From contig JAZBRS010000075.1 of the NCBI GenBank assembly GCA_037176725.1, positions 75,084,001 to 75,148,000 of the forward strand: 64,000 nt of DNA, written 5' to 3'. Positions 40,091-53,230 of this stretch are shown here, piece by piece (the stretch's first letter is position 1; every line of letters begins with the position of its first letter). Source of the stretch: Posidonia oceanica (Eukaryota; Streptophyta; Magnoliopsida; Alismatales; Posidoniaceae). The notes beneath the pieces were generated by a model. It was not told the DNA's origin, did not search any database, and saw only the letters and a program-made list of their open reading frames with translations. The position numbers and the translations under genes were made by a program.

Positions 40091-40998
40091 TAATGATCTG
40101 GTAGGGTTCTGCCTTATTTAAGCTAATTAAGACCCAAAATCTGACCATTCAATTCAAAACCAATTGAAATATCTTAACCGTCCATTTTGAAAAATGAAGG
40201 TACTCCCAAGCACAAATAGTATCACGATAAATTACGAAAAATCTGCACATTCCGTGGTTTAAGGGATGTGTGTGTGTTTCCAGATTTGAGAAAAATATCA
40301 CACAATAATACGTATTAACTCTGGATTGAATATATTAGTAATTACCGATACATGCACCTAGTAAAACATCCGTAACACTAAACAGTAATTACTGATACGT
40401 GAATACTTGATATTAGAATTATAAAACAGTAATTACATGAAGAGGCAGACTTGATATTTGAATTACAAAACAGTAATTAGTAGAACTTAAAATTTAAATT
40501 CGAAGTGTAATATGCATTGTTTTAATTATCTATAATTACGCATATTAGAAATTTGATATTTTAAATTTCATATGAAACTTAAGTTCAATAATCCGTAAAC
40601 ATGAAAATCCGTAGTTACAAAAAAATATTACTGATACAAAACACTAACAACTGAAACAAGTTACAACACTATAGACTATTGATAGTTCAATTGTCAATAA
40701 ATATGGAAATTAAATTCAGTCTATGAAAAAGGAAACTGAATCATTAATCGTCAGTTATTTATGACACGCAAGTAAAATTGGAGAGAGAAACAAAAATCAC
40801 TCTTATGTAGATAACTAACCGACGATTTTCTCCATTAATTAATAGGAATAAAATTTTAAATTGAAAGGATAACTACCAACTAGGATAGAGAAACAACTAT
40901 ATTCTATTTATCCTACATAACCATTCGATTTTGATTGAATGGTCAAGATTTAGAGTCTTAATTAGCTTAATTAAAGCAAGACCCTAATAGATAATTTA
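40091..40998. mobile_element. Foldback MITE, about 0.9 kb
   Basis: Long terminal inverted repeats: left TAGGGTTCTGCCTTATTTAA then GCTAATTAAGAC and TGACCATTCAAT; right (complement) TAGGGTCTTGCTTTAATTAA then GCTAATTAAGAC and TGACCATTCAAT. About 60 bp match at each end with scattered changes. The interior is AT-rich and non-coding. TATATATA stands outside both ends and may be the target site. Confidence 0.7.
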
Positions 40999-43379
40999 CC
41001 TATATATAGTTTCACCTCTACAACATATTCTTTCTTTGTTAAATATGTGTTGCGATCATAACTTACAGATCAAGGTGAGATAGCTAGTAGAATCTAGGAA
41101 CAAAGAAAACTAAATCTTTCTTAGAGTTTAACTTCTATGGATGCAATCTGCATGTTACAACATCTAGTTATCTACTAGCATAGCTAGAATCATCACCGTT
41201 ATATTTTGACAATGTTGTTCATGCAACAACACCTTTTACTTTATTTTATTGCCTTAGGGTGGTCTGTGTAATTGAGCATGGAGCTTTCCTTCAACCCAAA
41301 AAAAAATGGAAAAAACTTGGTAAATAATAGCAGACAACAAGTCGACATGCATCTGTTCCAGGGACAGTGCCCTAAGAACATGGAGACCAGAATCATGCAT
41401 GATACGTTTTGGAGCTAACAAACATCTATCTAGACATGGACAAGACTTTTAAATCTAATGTGGGCCTCTAACGTTTCTGTTGAAATGACCTCTGTCCCAA
41501 CAACATATACAGATTGATTCCTTTCCTTCCGACGTTGCTGTCATTCATGTCTTCTCTCTCTCTCCGTTGTCCATCCAGTAAATGTAATCCCCTCAAGCCC
41601 CACCAATCTTAGAAATTAATTGATGCACATGTATATAATATATCTTCTGTTCATGGATCTCATTTTAACATCTTTCTTTGAGAACCCACGCACTTTTCCA
41701 ATGCCTTTGGAAAAAATAGAACTTACTTTGTGCATCTCTCTTTCAACAGAGACCTTTCGTGGGAAAAACATTTATTAGTATTTTACATGTATGAACCTTC
41801 TTTCCTAGTCCTGACACTTAAAATCTTTCAAACCAATCATGTAAAATCCTTCATAGATTCTGTTCTAAGATATCCTCTCTTATATGGCATAGAATTCTTT
41901 AGAGTATCATTCACGTAATCTTTTGCGGATGTTGGTGATACCGCTTGGAATTCCACCAACCCTTCCTTGTTGAGAAAGATCACGAAATCTATGTGATAGA
42001 TCTTCTTCTTGGATTCTTAGACTAATTCTTCATGTTTTGTTCACCTCATAGTGGTGATGAAATCGAATGATAGGAAACCTGTTTAAATTGCAATCGAAGA
42101 ATCCATTGTATCAGTTTAAAATATATCAGTTTCTTGTATGCATATGTATGGGCCATGCAAGCGTGTTTCCTTCCATCATATATACACAAATCAAACTCAA
42201 TAAATAAGTTGTAGGTATTTGTCACATCTTAATATCATAGGTGGGTAAAATGAGGACAAACATGGAGCTTAATCAACCAGTGCAATATGAGTGAGAAGTA
42301 GGCATTTGTCTGCAAAAGCTTTCATCTCTGAGATTTGCATGTCCTTGTCATCTTACAAGATTCAGAAGAGCCAAAATAGGCCATAAATACAAGCTTGTCA
42401 AATTCACGATTGATTTGTCTCAAAAAAAATCATGATAGATGCTTTGGAATCTTGACAAGGGAAAAGAAAGATACACTAAAAGATCTTGTGAGGATTGCCA
42501 TCCTAAAACAAGAACCATGATGAAAACTAGCTGTATTCCGTTTCTTTTGTTTTCTTCCTCCTGTACTCCTACGGTAGGAAACACATGAATGATCCAGTAA
42601 TGCATGGTCGACACACATATAAGTGAAAGGATGGTAGTTTTCGGAAAGATAGGTAGATATATATATACGTGAGATCTTTGTAATGGCATATATATATCAC
42701 AAACGCAAAAGGGAGAATATAAACAGAGACATATTCTTGCAGAGAGATTTGCTAAGATTCATATGGTACACGGTACGTACATGGCCATGGCCAACTCTCT
42801 TTCTCTCTTTGTTTCTTTCTTTTTAAATAATGGCCAACTTTCTCTGATGCAAACCTCTTTTTCTTTCCTTATTCTGCAAACAAAATCCTTGTCACCACTT
42901 CCTCTCTCTCTCTTGTTTTTTTTTTACCGTACACTAATGACTCGGACATATCTGATTCTTTCGATTCTTTACACCGCCAGATAATAATGGTACTCATGCA
43001 AGGGAATATCCATGAGAAAAGACATGAGGGTTGCAAAAACCATGTGCATGTCTCCAAGTTTGCATGTGGGTCAGCCGAAATAGGTACGTTGTGGTTCTCA
43101 TGGTTTAACAGTGTCAGATTCTCCAGAGGTACAAGTTTTTGTGATTTTGGTTTGTATATCATGTAGCATTTTCTGAAATAATTTAAACCATTGTTTGGAT
43201 AGGAGCCCAATGGTTTTTTAATATAAGGTAAACAGGATCTTAGATATTTTCAACAGTTATCCTCCTCTCTACACTTGACTGACAAGTCTAAAGGTTGTAT
43301 TGATGATGTCAATATTGATGATAGTTAGGATTGTTTTTCACGGTACAACTAATAATAGTGCTAATTGCATGGGTATTTT
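40999..43379. other. AT-rich intergenic DNA
   Basis: No gene, RNA gene or clear transposon found. Pyrimidine-rich stretches occur near 41545-41570 and 42790-42920. Confidence 0.4.
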
Positions 43380-43490
43380 TTGCAAGTAAGTGCGAGAAAC
43401 TTCTTCCTCTCATGAGGACACTGTGGTTTCACGAGTCCTGTTAGGATTCAAATTCTAATACAATCAATTAAGTACCATTTTTTTAAAAAA
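43380..43490 (+). mobile_element. Possible SINE remnant
   Basis: TGGTTTCACGAGTCCTGTTA then GGATTCAAATTC (box B-like, 43444-43455) resembles the inner part of the SINE at 23116. Box A is not clear and there is no obvious target duplication. Confidence 0.3.
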
Positions 43491-43930
43491 ACGTAAAACG
43501 CTTTACGTAAGAGAATCAGTTTGCCCACGTCATGGCTGATTAAAGAGTGAGGTCATCGAATTTGGATTTGTGGGATTTTTTTTCCTTTGTTATAATCCAA
43601 GTTGTGAGGTGTTTGGTTGAATTAGTTATGGAGTTTGTCTGGCTTTGTGAAAAAAATAGTAAAGCCACTCTTTCTATCACCTCAATTCATGTATTACTTA
43701 AATCTGTAATATCTATTGCTTATGTGATTTTTTTAAAATACATTGGTTTCATGTTTGTCAAAATCTACTCATGTATTGAAACTTGAAAGTATTCTATTTA
43801 TGTACAGCAGTACAGGTTGAAAACCACTCAAAATCTACATGGAGCATGAAAGCTGAGACTGAAATTTTCTTAAAGCTATAACGATGTACCGACAAGCCAG
43901 AAGAATAAATTTATAACTTGCTTCTTAAAG

Positions 43931-44104
43931 AGTTTTCCAAATAATAAGAAAAAAAACCATCTAATGTGAGAGAACTCTCGTTATCTATGATCTGTAACAA
44001 GAAAAATCATCTAATAAGTTTTCCAAATAATAAGAAAAAAAACCATCTAATGTGAGAGAACTCTCCTTATCTATGATCTGTAACAAGAAAAATCATCTAA
44101 TATG
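43931..44104. repeat. Two-unit tandem repeat, 86 bp
   Basis: Units start at 43931 and 44017 with AGTTTTCCAAATAATAAGAA. They differ at about one base (CTCTCG versus CTCTCC), so this is a recent duplication, ending just before the Copia LTR. Confidence 0.9.
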
Positions 44105-44111
44105 AGAGAAT

Positions 44112-44780
44112 TGTTGAACATTTAATTAATCAAATTTAAATTGGACTTAATTAGACCTATAATATTTGATTAAATAATGCTTATGTTAAGTCCATTACAT
44201 TGCCTTTGTTAATAAGGATTAAATGTTTAATAATAAGTCCAAAAGTATAAATCCGATGGAGGGAATATTGTAGAGGGTACTTTTGCACAAAATTACACTA
44301 GTTAGTCAAGTTTAATTAAGGTCTTACATTAATTAATGACGATCTGGCCAGTCAAAACGCATCCTCCAACGGATGTTTCTAAACCACGTGGAAAGGGTCA
44401 GACTCGTTCTCCAACGGGTGTTTCCAAACCGAGACGGATATATGGGACGAGAGGAGAGACGGTTACAAGATTATCCTTCTTCTTCCTTACGCACTTTCCT
44501 TTTCTGTTTCATCTCTAACGATTCTGTGTTCCTCGGAATCCCACTCAGTCGACTGGTGTGCTATTGATTCTGAGGCGATTGAAGTGTGGTCGCCGTGTAA
44601 ACGAGAACCCGGTACGTTCTCCATCTACTGGATCATTTTATCCTAAGAGGAAAAGCGTGAAACCCTATGTACCGATGTGGGTCGCTGTTTTCTCTAAGGC
44701 AAGTCTTTCAGGACGACTTGATCAGATAAGATCTAACCTTATTTCTCTGTTTTTGTTTCTGTTGCTTGTATTGGTTGTTC
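44112..44780 (+). mobile_element. Copia 2 5' LTR (right end uncertain)
   Basis: Starts TGTTGAACA. The region contains GAACCCGGTACGTTCTCC and TTCCTTACGC-type U5 sequence and leads to gag at about 44904. No convincing initiator-Met primer site is visible, so the right end is approximate. Confidence 0.5.
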
Positions 44781-44903
44781 ATGGTTTTTCCTGGAACTTA
44801 TGTTACGACTTTAATTGACATGTTAATCAATACAATTAATATATTTATGCATATAGTTTCACGTATTTTTCCTTCAATCTTAGAGAAAATAGATTTGCTT
44901 AAC

Positions 44904-45683
44904 ATGTCTAGTACTGTCTCAATTAGATCTAGGGTAGACATGGCCAGAATGCTGGAGAAATTTTCCGGTCCTCACTTCAAACATTGGCAACAACGTATGA
45001 TGATCTGGTTAACCATGTTAGGGTTGCTGTCCTTTATAGAGTATGACTGTTCTAAGCCAGATGCTTCTGACTCTAAAAGCACAGAGAAAATCATTGAGTG
45101 GAAGAAGAAGAATCAACTAACACCTTGTTGTATACTGTCAACACTATCCAATGTGTTGTTTGATGTATACAGTACATCCTCCTCCTCAACAACAAAGGCG
45201 CTTTAGGGTGCCCTGTAGCAGAAATATAATACTGAGGACCAAGGTCTAGAAAAGTATTTTGTTTCCAAGTTTTTGAAGTATCAGATGGTTGAGAGCAAGT
45301 TGATGACTGAACAGGCTCATGAATTTTTATTCCTGTGTCATGGCCTTCAAGAGGCAAATATAAAGCTTCCTAAAAAAATTATTGTCATGTCAATCATTGA
45401 TAAATTTCCAAAGTCTTGGGATGATTTCGGTCTGGATCTCAAGTACAAGAAAGGAAATTTGATCCTTGATGATCTTATGATTGACATAGCAATAGAGGAA
45501 GAACACAGGAGTCAGAAACATGTGATGCCTGTGGAGAGTAACTCCCGGGTCAATGTGACAGTAGGTAACAAGCCAAGTAAATATCAGAAACGAAAATCAA
45601 AAACAAAAATTAAGGCAAAGACCAAGATCCAGAAAAAACCCAGGAACAAACCATGTTGGAACTGTAGTCAGGTTGGGCACTGA
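44904..45683 (+). pseudogene. Copia 2 gag
   Basis: Begins MSSTVSIRSRVDMARMLEKF. The first stop is at about 45204 (KAL-stop-GAL, where W is expected) and another follows at about 45217 (Q expected). The frame then reads YNTEDQGLEKYFVSKFLKYQ and onward to the knuckle CWNCSQVGH-stop-VKEC, where the Trp codon is TGA at 45681-45683. So the gag is collinear in one frame with three nonsense changes. Confidence 0.85.
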
Positions 45684-46835
45684 GTGAAGGAATGTCCGTC
45701 CAAGAAAGCCAAGTTACCTGGAGCCACTAATGGAGCGCTGGTTAACATGGTGACATCGACTCTTGAAAATAATGACGGGTATCTTACTATAAAACCTAAA
45801 CTCTTTATTATTTATGAACCACATTACTTGATTGTTGACACTAGGGCTACTGTGCATGTTTGTGCTGACAAGTCTCTGTTTGTGTCTTATCAGCTCATTA
45901 GCGGGAGGACTGTGATGCTTGGGGACCTAACGACTGCAGATGTGAAGGGCGAGGGTCGTGTGGAACTGAAGTTTCCTTCTGGAAAGGTTCTTACTTTATA
46001 CAAAGTCAGATATGTTCCTACGATACGCCGAAACATCATCAGTGGTCCCATATTAGCTTCTATAAAGGTTCTAACTTTACACAAAGTCAGATATGTTCCT
46101 ACGATACGCCGGAACATCCTGAGTGGTCCCATATTAGTTAGAGAAGCTTTTCGGTTAGATTGTAAATATAATAAAGTTGTTATTTCACTTTTAAGTACTG
46201 GTGTTTTTTATGGAAAATGTTATTTGTGTGACGTTGAATATTTGTTTAAACTTCATGTTGAACATGTTAACAATGCATGTGTGAATGATGATAATGTTCA
46301 TTCTATGATTTATAGTATTGAATCTTCTGATATTTGGCATGAACGTTTAAAGCATGTTAATTTTGATTCCCTTAAAAGAATGATGAATTTGAATATTATT
46401 CCTAAAGTTGCCATTGATAGAAAACAAAAATGTGAAATATGTGTGCGGGCTAAACAACCTAGGAAACCTTTCCATGTGGTTGATAGAAAATCAGATATAC
46501 TTGATTTAGTGTATACAGATGTTTGTGAATTTAATGGCATGATAACTAAGGATGATAAAAAATATTTTATCACGTTCATTGATGATTGTAGTAGATACTG
46601 TTATGTCTATTTACTGAGAAGTAAAGATGAGACTATTAATAAATTTTTAATTTATAAAAGTGAAACTGAAACACAAACTAGTAAGGTACTTAAAAGATTA
46701 AGATCTGATAGGGGAGGAGAATACACATCTAATTTGTTTCAACAATACTGTCAAAGTACGGGTATTGTACATGAGGCGACAGCTCCTTTTTCACCACAGT
46801 CAAATGGGATAGTAAAATGGAAAATAGAACCTTGA
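45684..46835 (+). pseudogene. Copia 2 protease and integrase
   Basis: The protease active site reads VDTRATVHVC, where D(S/T)GAT is expected, so the catalytic Gly is changed. An in-frame 81-bp tandem duplication repeats KVLTLYKVRYVPTIRRNI.SGPIL at about 45984-46137. The pre-integrase segment has HERLKHV...CEICVRAKQ. The integrase core has YTDVCEF and SDRGGEY aspartates, but the catalytic Glu region reads SNGIVKWK instead of SNGI.E.K, and the frame shifts at about 46820. Integrase sequence continues to about 47220. Confidence 0.88.
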
Positions 46836-47462
46836 CAGATATGATAAATGCTCTACTGCAAAACTCTGGATTACCTACTTATATGTGGAAGGGAGCTTTA
46901 AATACGACTTGCCAGATTTTGAATAGAGTTCCCCATAAGCATAAATAAAGTAGTCCTTTTGAACTTTGGAGAGGTCACAAGACAAGTCTCAAATATCTCA
47001 AAGTGTGGGGGTGTTTAGCAAAAGTACTAATCCCAGAAAACAAGAGAAAGAAATTGAGACCTAAAATAGTAGATGCTATATTTTTGGGTTATGTGAAAAC
47101 TAGTTATGCCTATAAATTCTTAGTCATAAGATCTGATGTTTCAGGCATAAATGTTAACACTATAGTAGAATTCTGTGATGCAACATTCTTTGAGAATGTA
47201 TTTCCTATGAAGACAGGTGTTCCCTAAAGTGTTTCTTCTGTAGATTCTACCCCTACCACTGGTTCCATTCCTGATTACGTGGAAATGATGGCACATGTGG
47301 GGGGTGAACCTGATGGTGTTATTTCTAGACCAAATTAGTTTGTGGAAATAACTGAGCCTAGGAGAAGTAAGAGAGCTAGATTATCCAAAGATTTTGGAAG
47401 TGACTTTGTTACTTGCAACGTGGAGGATGATCCTGTAATCTTCAAGCAAGTTATGACTTTCA

Positions 47463-48236
47463 CCTGAAGCAAGGCATTGGAAGGAATCTGTCAATAGTGA
47501 AATTCAATCAATTGTGTCTAATGGGACATGGGAATTAGTTGATTTACCTCCTGGGTGTACAACTGTTGGGTGTAAATGGATATTTAAGAAAAAACAAAAT
47601 CCAGATGGAACAATTAATAAGTATAAGGCCAGATTGGTTGCCAAGGGGTTTACACAATGAGAGCGAATAGACTATTTTGATACTTATTCACCTGTTTTCC
47701 GTATGACTACAATTAGAGTGCTTGTTGCATTGGCATCTATATATGATATCACCGTACATCAAATGGATGTAAAAACTGCATTCCTGTATTGTGATCTCCA
47801 AGATGAGATTTATATGGATCAACAAGAAGGATTTGTAGCTCGGGGGAATGAAAGAAATGTATGTAAACTAGTAAAGTCCTTGTATGGACTAAAACAAACC
47901 CCTAAACAGTGGCATGAAAAGTTTGATCGAATTATTCTATCTTTTGGCTACAGTGTTAATGAGTCTGACAAGTGTGTCTATTTTGAAAGTGTCAATGATG
48001 AACATATTGTTCTATGCTTATATGTGGATGATATACTCTTGTTTGGATCTAACTTGAGTATTATTAATGAGACAAAGTCATTCTTATGTAGTATGTTTGA
48101 AATGAAAGATATGGGTGTTGTTGATGTGATTTTAGGGCTTAAAATCACTAGGTCAATGGATGGTATATTCTTTCTCAATCTCATTATGTTGAGAAAATGT
48201 TTGAGAGATTTGGCTATACTACATGTAGACCTGTAA
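47463..48236 (+). pseudogene. Copia 2 reverse transcriptase
   Basis: Reads EARHWKESVNSEIQSIVSNG, then KWIFKKK, KARLVAKGFTQ-stop at 47658 (Arg expected), DVKTAFLYCDL, SLYGLKQTPKQWHEKFD and LYVDDILLFGSN. YVDD is intact. A frame change follows the end of the domain near 48190. Confidence 0.9.
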
Positions 48237-48325
48237 AAATCCCATATGTCTTTTAGAAACCTTTGTTTAAGAATGAAAGTGGAGTTCCTGTGTCTTAATT
48301 AAAATACTCACAGATCATTGGTAGT

Positions 48326-48880
48326 TTGATGTGTCTTGAAAATTGCACAATACCAGATATTTCATTTGCGGTATGCAAATTAAGTAGATACACAAGCTGT
48401 CCAAATAGAGCCCATTGGGAGGCTTTGGATAGAGTACTTAGGTACTTGAAGGGAACAATTTTCCTTCGGCTGCATTATGGAAAACATCTTTCTGCTCTAG
48501 AAGGGTATAGTGATGCTAGCTGGATAGCTAAGAACTCTAGAAGTAATGGGATTTCAGGGTATGTATATACCTTAGGTGGCGGATCTGTCGTGCGGAGGTC
48601 TAAGAAACAGATCAGTCTGTCTCGATCTACATTTGAAGCAAAGTTATGTGCTTTGAATGAAACTGGGATGGAAGCTGAATGGCTGAAGGGACTTATGTCT
48701 AATTTACCTATAGTACAGAAGCCTCTTCCTGCAATCTCAGTACATTGTGATAGCATGACAACAATTGCTAAAATCAAAAGTTCCAAGTACAATCAAAAGC
48801 AAAGGAGACACATTCAAGTCAGACTAAAGTACGTAAGGGAACTTGTGTCTAATGGGATTATAGTCGTGGACTTTATTGGT
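48326..48880 (+). pseudogene. Copia 2 RNase H, truncated
   Basis: Contains GYSDASWIAKN, ISLSRSTFEAKLCAL and VHCDSMTTI, which carry the RNase H acidic residues (the usual STAEAEY/ST.EAEY is STFEAKL). The C-terminal VDFIGTK runs directly into LTR sequence at about 48881-48890, so the stop is foreign. Confidence 0.88.
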
Positions 48881-48885
48881 ACCAA

Positions 48886-51800
48886 AAATAGAGCGGGCAC
48901 GTGAAACGGCGCCAAAAACAGAGCGGGCACGCGAAACGGTGCCAAAAACAGAGCGGGCACGTAAAACGGTGCCAAAAACAGAGTCGGCACACGAAACGGT
49001 GCCAAAAGCAAAGCGGACACGCGAAACGGTGTCTAAAGCAAAGCGGGCACGCAAAACGATGCCAAAGTAAGCGAAATAAAGCATTGGTAAAAACCATGCA
49101 GATGCAAATACTAAGAAAAAGAGCAGGAGAAGCAAAGGAGAGGTAAACAGCGCAAGTGTGAGAACGAGCGCCATTTAAAGACCACGCAAAGTAGGTGTGA
49201 AGACCTACAAAGGAGAAGGGAAGCAAGTGAAAGGATTACCACTGTTTTGTGACTGTTTTCCACCAAAATATCTCACGATGTGTCTCGCACGCTGCCAAGA
49301 GCTCGCGATGCGATCGGATCGTGGAAAAGGGGGAAGAAAGTCGCAATTAGTGGTGAATCCAGGGGAAACGCAACACAAAACACTGGGAGTACGCGAAAAG
49401 AGGAAGCAGAGTTGATAGATAAGAAAAGGAAGGCTTATTCTACATGCTCGAGAAATCAGAAAGCAAAAGCGATGCATGGAAGGCAGAGGGGCCAGAACAG
49501 GGGAGAAGAATGGATCTAGGTGTACAGGAGGTCCTAGGGGTGTGCAAAACAGGTCCTCCTATGTGAATGGGAGCTAGGGATGCTTAAGTGTGTGCAAGGA
49601 ATGCCAAATGCAAGAATGCGTGAGTGCAATGCATGCAGAATGCAAGGAAAGACTTAGGGATGATTTTTCAGAAAAAACTGGGATCTACATGCAATTTTTG
49701 AAAAGTGGGGGTCTAAATGCAGAGATTTTTGAAAAGTTTGGGGCTTTTATGCGAAGTTTTTGAAAAAAGGAGGGTCTGAATGCAATTTTACAAAATGCAG
49801 GGTTCAAAATGCAATTTTTCAAGATAGAGATGCATCAGGACAAGTTTTGAAATCATATGGGAGACTGGCATGCAATTTTGAAATCAACAGGGTCCAAAAT
49901 GCAATTTTTCCAGCAAAACAAGGGTCTGAGTGGTCTGGGAATGCAAACAGGGGACCTATATGCAATTTTTCAAACATGTAGGGTCTAAAATACAATTTTA
50001 TAAGCAAAACATGCATTTAAATGATTTTTATAAGCAGGCAGACGACGTATGTGTAATTTTTAAATCATGCAGGGTCAAAAATACAATTTTATATGCAAAA
50101 TATGCATTTAAATGATAGGCAGAGGACCTATATGCAATTTTCAAATCTTGTAGGGTCAAAAATGCAATTTTATATGCAAAATATGCATTTAAATGCATGC
50201 TGTGCATGATGAAGGACCTATATGCAAAAATCAGATAATGTGAGGGAAAACAATGCAATGCAGTAAGAAAAATTGAAAAATAAAGACCTAAGTTAACAGA
50301 TCAGAGGATTAAATTGCAAATAAGAAAAGCAACAGAGACTAAAAAAGCAATTTAGTAAGGTAAAATTAAAGCATTAAATTAGATTAACTACTGAAAGACT
50401 AACATGCAATAATAGAAAGATAGAGGGCCAGAACTTAAACAAAATACTGAAGAGAAGCACTGTGGCAAGACTAACATGCAATTAATTAATTTTTTAAACT
50501 TTTCATGCAATTTCATAAGATTTACATACGAAATTAAATGAATGATAAACAGGAGCAGGACCAGAATGCAAATAAGCGAGAAAGCAAGACAAATATGCAA
50601 TTTTATAACAAAAAAGCATCGTAAGTAAAAAATAAAGCTACAGTAATTCTGCAGACGAGCGGTCACTGTAGCAACTGCTACCAGTGGCCGGAAAAGGCGG
50701 AGGAGGGGAGCTGGAGCGGTGCTGAGGCGTCGGCGGGCTTCACCGGAGCTGAGGGGAGAACGGAGGGGCTTCGGCGTCTCATGACGCGGCCCGGAGCAGA
50801 CCGGAGAGCTCGACAGAGGGCTGCTGGACTTCCGGAGGTCGACCGGATGATCAGCACGACGGGAGGACGTTCTGACGGCACCGGCGTGATCCTGGGGTCC
50901 GTGCGGAGCTGGGACAACTGACGAAAGGGAGTTCTGCTGACCGGAGCGGCGAGACGAGCTCGGAGCTCACCGGAGAAGACGGGTCAGCGGCGGTGCTGAC
51001 CCGGCGAGAGAGGAGGGGAAACCCCTATTTGAGGGGTGGAAAAGCAAGAGCAGAGAAAACCTAAACTAAAGGTATAGAAGAGTACCCGTTTCGCAGTCCG
51101 AGGTGCCACCCCGACGTCCGGTGCTTCAGTGGTCGCCGGCGGAGATCGTCCGGCTGGTGCAGGCGTCGTCGACTGCTTGGGAAGGTCGGGATTGGATCAG
51201 TGGAGTGCTCCGGAGCTTCCTAGATGGTCGGAGTGAAGCTTTGCAGTGTGGAGCGGGATTTCGCTTCTGTGGGTTCACAGAAGATGGCTGGAGGTGGGGT
51301 TGGTGATGTACTGCCCTCTGGCTCAGTTGGAAGGCTCAGGCGAGCTTCTGGAGTCTCAGTGAGTGTGTGTGGATGCTTAGGAGGGCTGGGAAGGGGCTGG
51401 AGAGAAAGTCTGGTCGTTGGGCAAATTTCTAGAGGAAATGGGTAGAGGTGTATGTGGTGAGGGATTCGGTTTGTGGTGAGGTTTAGAGCTGAAGCTCAGG
51501 TGGGTTTAGAAGGTAGTGTTCTGGTGGTTTGTTGGGAGAAGTTTAGAGGGATTTGGTGGGTTGCAGTGCTGGGAATTTTGAGAGGAGGGGGGTGTTGGGT
51601 TCTGTTGGGTTTTCAGGGTAGAGGGAGTGAAATGCTGGGGTGTTTCGGTCGTGGAATGGAGGCCTAAAATGGTGGTTATTTGGGTGGATTTGGGGACGGA
51701 ATTGGGAGAAGTTTGAGGGCTGGATGGGTCTGGTTTCAGGAGAGGGAAGAACTGGATTTCTGGCAGAGGGAAGGAGGAGGATTGCTGGGTTTCTCTCACG

Positions 51801-53215
51801 CTCTTCTGGTGCTCTCTCTGGATGGCAAAAGGTGGAGAAGGATGTTGGGATTCTGGGCTTTATCAGGGGAGGAAACGGAGCTGTGCGCGGGCTGTGGAAT
51901 TTGAATTCCACCGGCGCAGAGACAACTGTCGCTGATGGCTGCGACCTGCGAGGGAGACAGGAGTTAATGCCTATCGGAAAAAGGGCTGAGAGAATGTGAG
52001 AGAGGAGCAGGAGAAGAGGTGCTGTTGATCGAGGTGATGGCGAGGGAGTTTCGGATTTTGAAAAGGTGGAGGGAGTGCTGGCGGGAGGAAGGAGGACTGT
52101 GGGAGAAGAAGGAGAAGGAGAAGGAGGGAAGAAGAGGAGGATGGCGTGGGCCGGGTCGCGCACAAAGAAAAAGAAGAAGAAAAAAAAGAAAGAAAGAAAG
52201 AAGGAAGAAGGGGAACGGGCCGGACTGGGCCCAGCAAGAGAAAAAAGAAAAAGAATAGAAAGAGAGGAGGAAGAAAAACAGGAGAAATAAATTAGATAAA
52301 AATAAAATAAAAATAGATAAAGTTATTAAAATGATTGTGTTTTAAGTTAGGACCTTGATTAAGTTTTTTAATGATTGTTTTTGGTTAGTTAATTAGGTTT
52401 AGAGGGATTTTGGTTTTGATTAGGGTTTTAAGGGTTTTCTTTGTTTTTGATTTGTTTTTTATTTTGATTAAATGTTTGTTAAGTCTTTTAAGTTGTTTTT
52501 TAATTATGTTTTTCTTGTTAAGTACTTGGGATGTTAGTTAGGATTTTTTAAAGTTTGTTTTTTAAATTAATTAGAGTGGGTTTTAGATTTTTGATTTTAG
52601 TCTTAAGTCTTTTTTGATTTGTTCTTATTTTTGTTTGTTAAGTTCTTTTAATTAATTAATTTAGTTGAGGTTTTCTTGTTAAGTTTTTAATTAAGTATTT
52701 TTGGATTCTTGATTGTTTGTCTTTATTTTTTAATTAAGTCTTTGAATTGTTCTTTTCATATTTGCTAAGTTGGGTTTCTCTTTTCCTTAATCATTTGCCT
52801 TAGCATTTTTAATTGTTTTCTTTTCTTTTTGGGAATTGTTTTTTATTGTTTCTCAGTTGAGTTTTTACTTTAGCTTGTTTTGGTTACATTTTAGTTTTTT
52901 CCTTGATTTTACAGCATTTTCTTTTGGTTTGTTTTGCATTTTTTAAGTTACATTCTGGATTTTCCATTTTGGCTAGATTTAGTTAGGTTTAGGTTTTTAA
53001 TTGTTTGGTTAATGTTTTTAATCATTTATTTTAGGGTTTTAGTTTGGTTTCCTTCTGTTTTAGAGTTTTAGAGGTTTTTTAAGGATTTTTAGGGATTTAG
53101 TAAGGACTTTTGAAGGGTAAGATGAAAAGGAATGGTGTGGTTTGACCTAAGTTTGGATCCAGAAGTCACCAGAGAACTCCTACTGATTCAAGCCTGTCAA
53201 AATGGGGTGTCAACA
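48886..53215 (-). mobile_element. 3' LTR of the Tat-like element, truncated
   Basis: Collinear with 4800-9919 of the solo LTR. It lacks the first 0.9 kb (outer end), about 160 bp corresponding to 5370-5530, and about 560 bp corresponding to 9255-9810. The inner end is TGTCAACA next to the polypurine tract. The junction with Copia 2 shares GGTRCCAAAAA. Confidence 0.9.
48905..49063. repeat. 30-bp tandem array in the 3' LTR
   Basis: Six units of the AACGGTGCCAAAAACAGAGC type, cognate to 4740-4930. Confidence 0.85.
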
Positions 53216-53230
53216 GATGCCCCTCCCTGA
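53216..53230 (-). other. Polypurine tract of the Tat-like element
   Basis: On the minus strand TCAGGGAGGGGCATC directly precedes the LTR start TGTTGACACC. Position and purine content fit the second-strand primer. Confidence 0.75.

Larger units (their letters stand above)
44112..48880 (+). mobile_element. Decayed Copia element 2, 3' end lost
   Basis: Plus-strand element beginning TGTTGAACATTTAATTAATC (LTR start) with gag, protease, integrase, reverse transcriptase and RNase H in order. It is cut at about 48880 inside the RNase H end (DFIGTKN), where a Tat LTR begins. Many stops look like TGG to TAG/TGA or CAG/CGA to TAG/TGA changes. It differs from the other Copia element in gag type (KFSGPHFKHWQQRMMIWLTM). 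Confidence 0.9.

Noticed and set aside
42420..43210. Frames of 89-113 codons on the minus strand
   Set aside because: No motif, no start context, AT-rich, and no splice partners.
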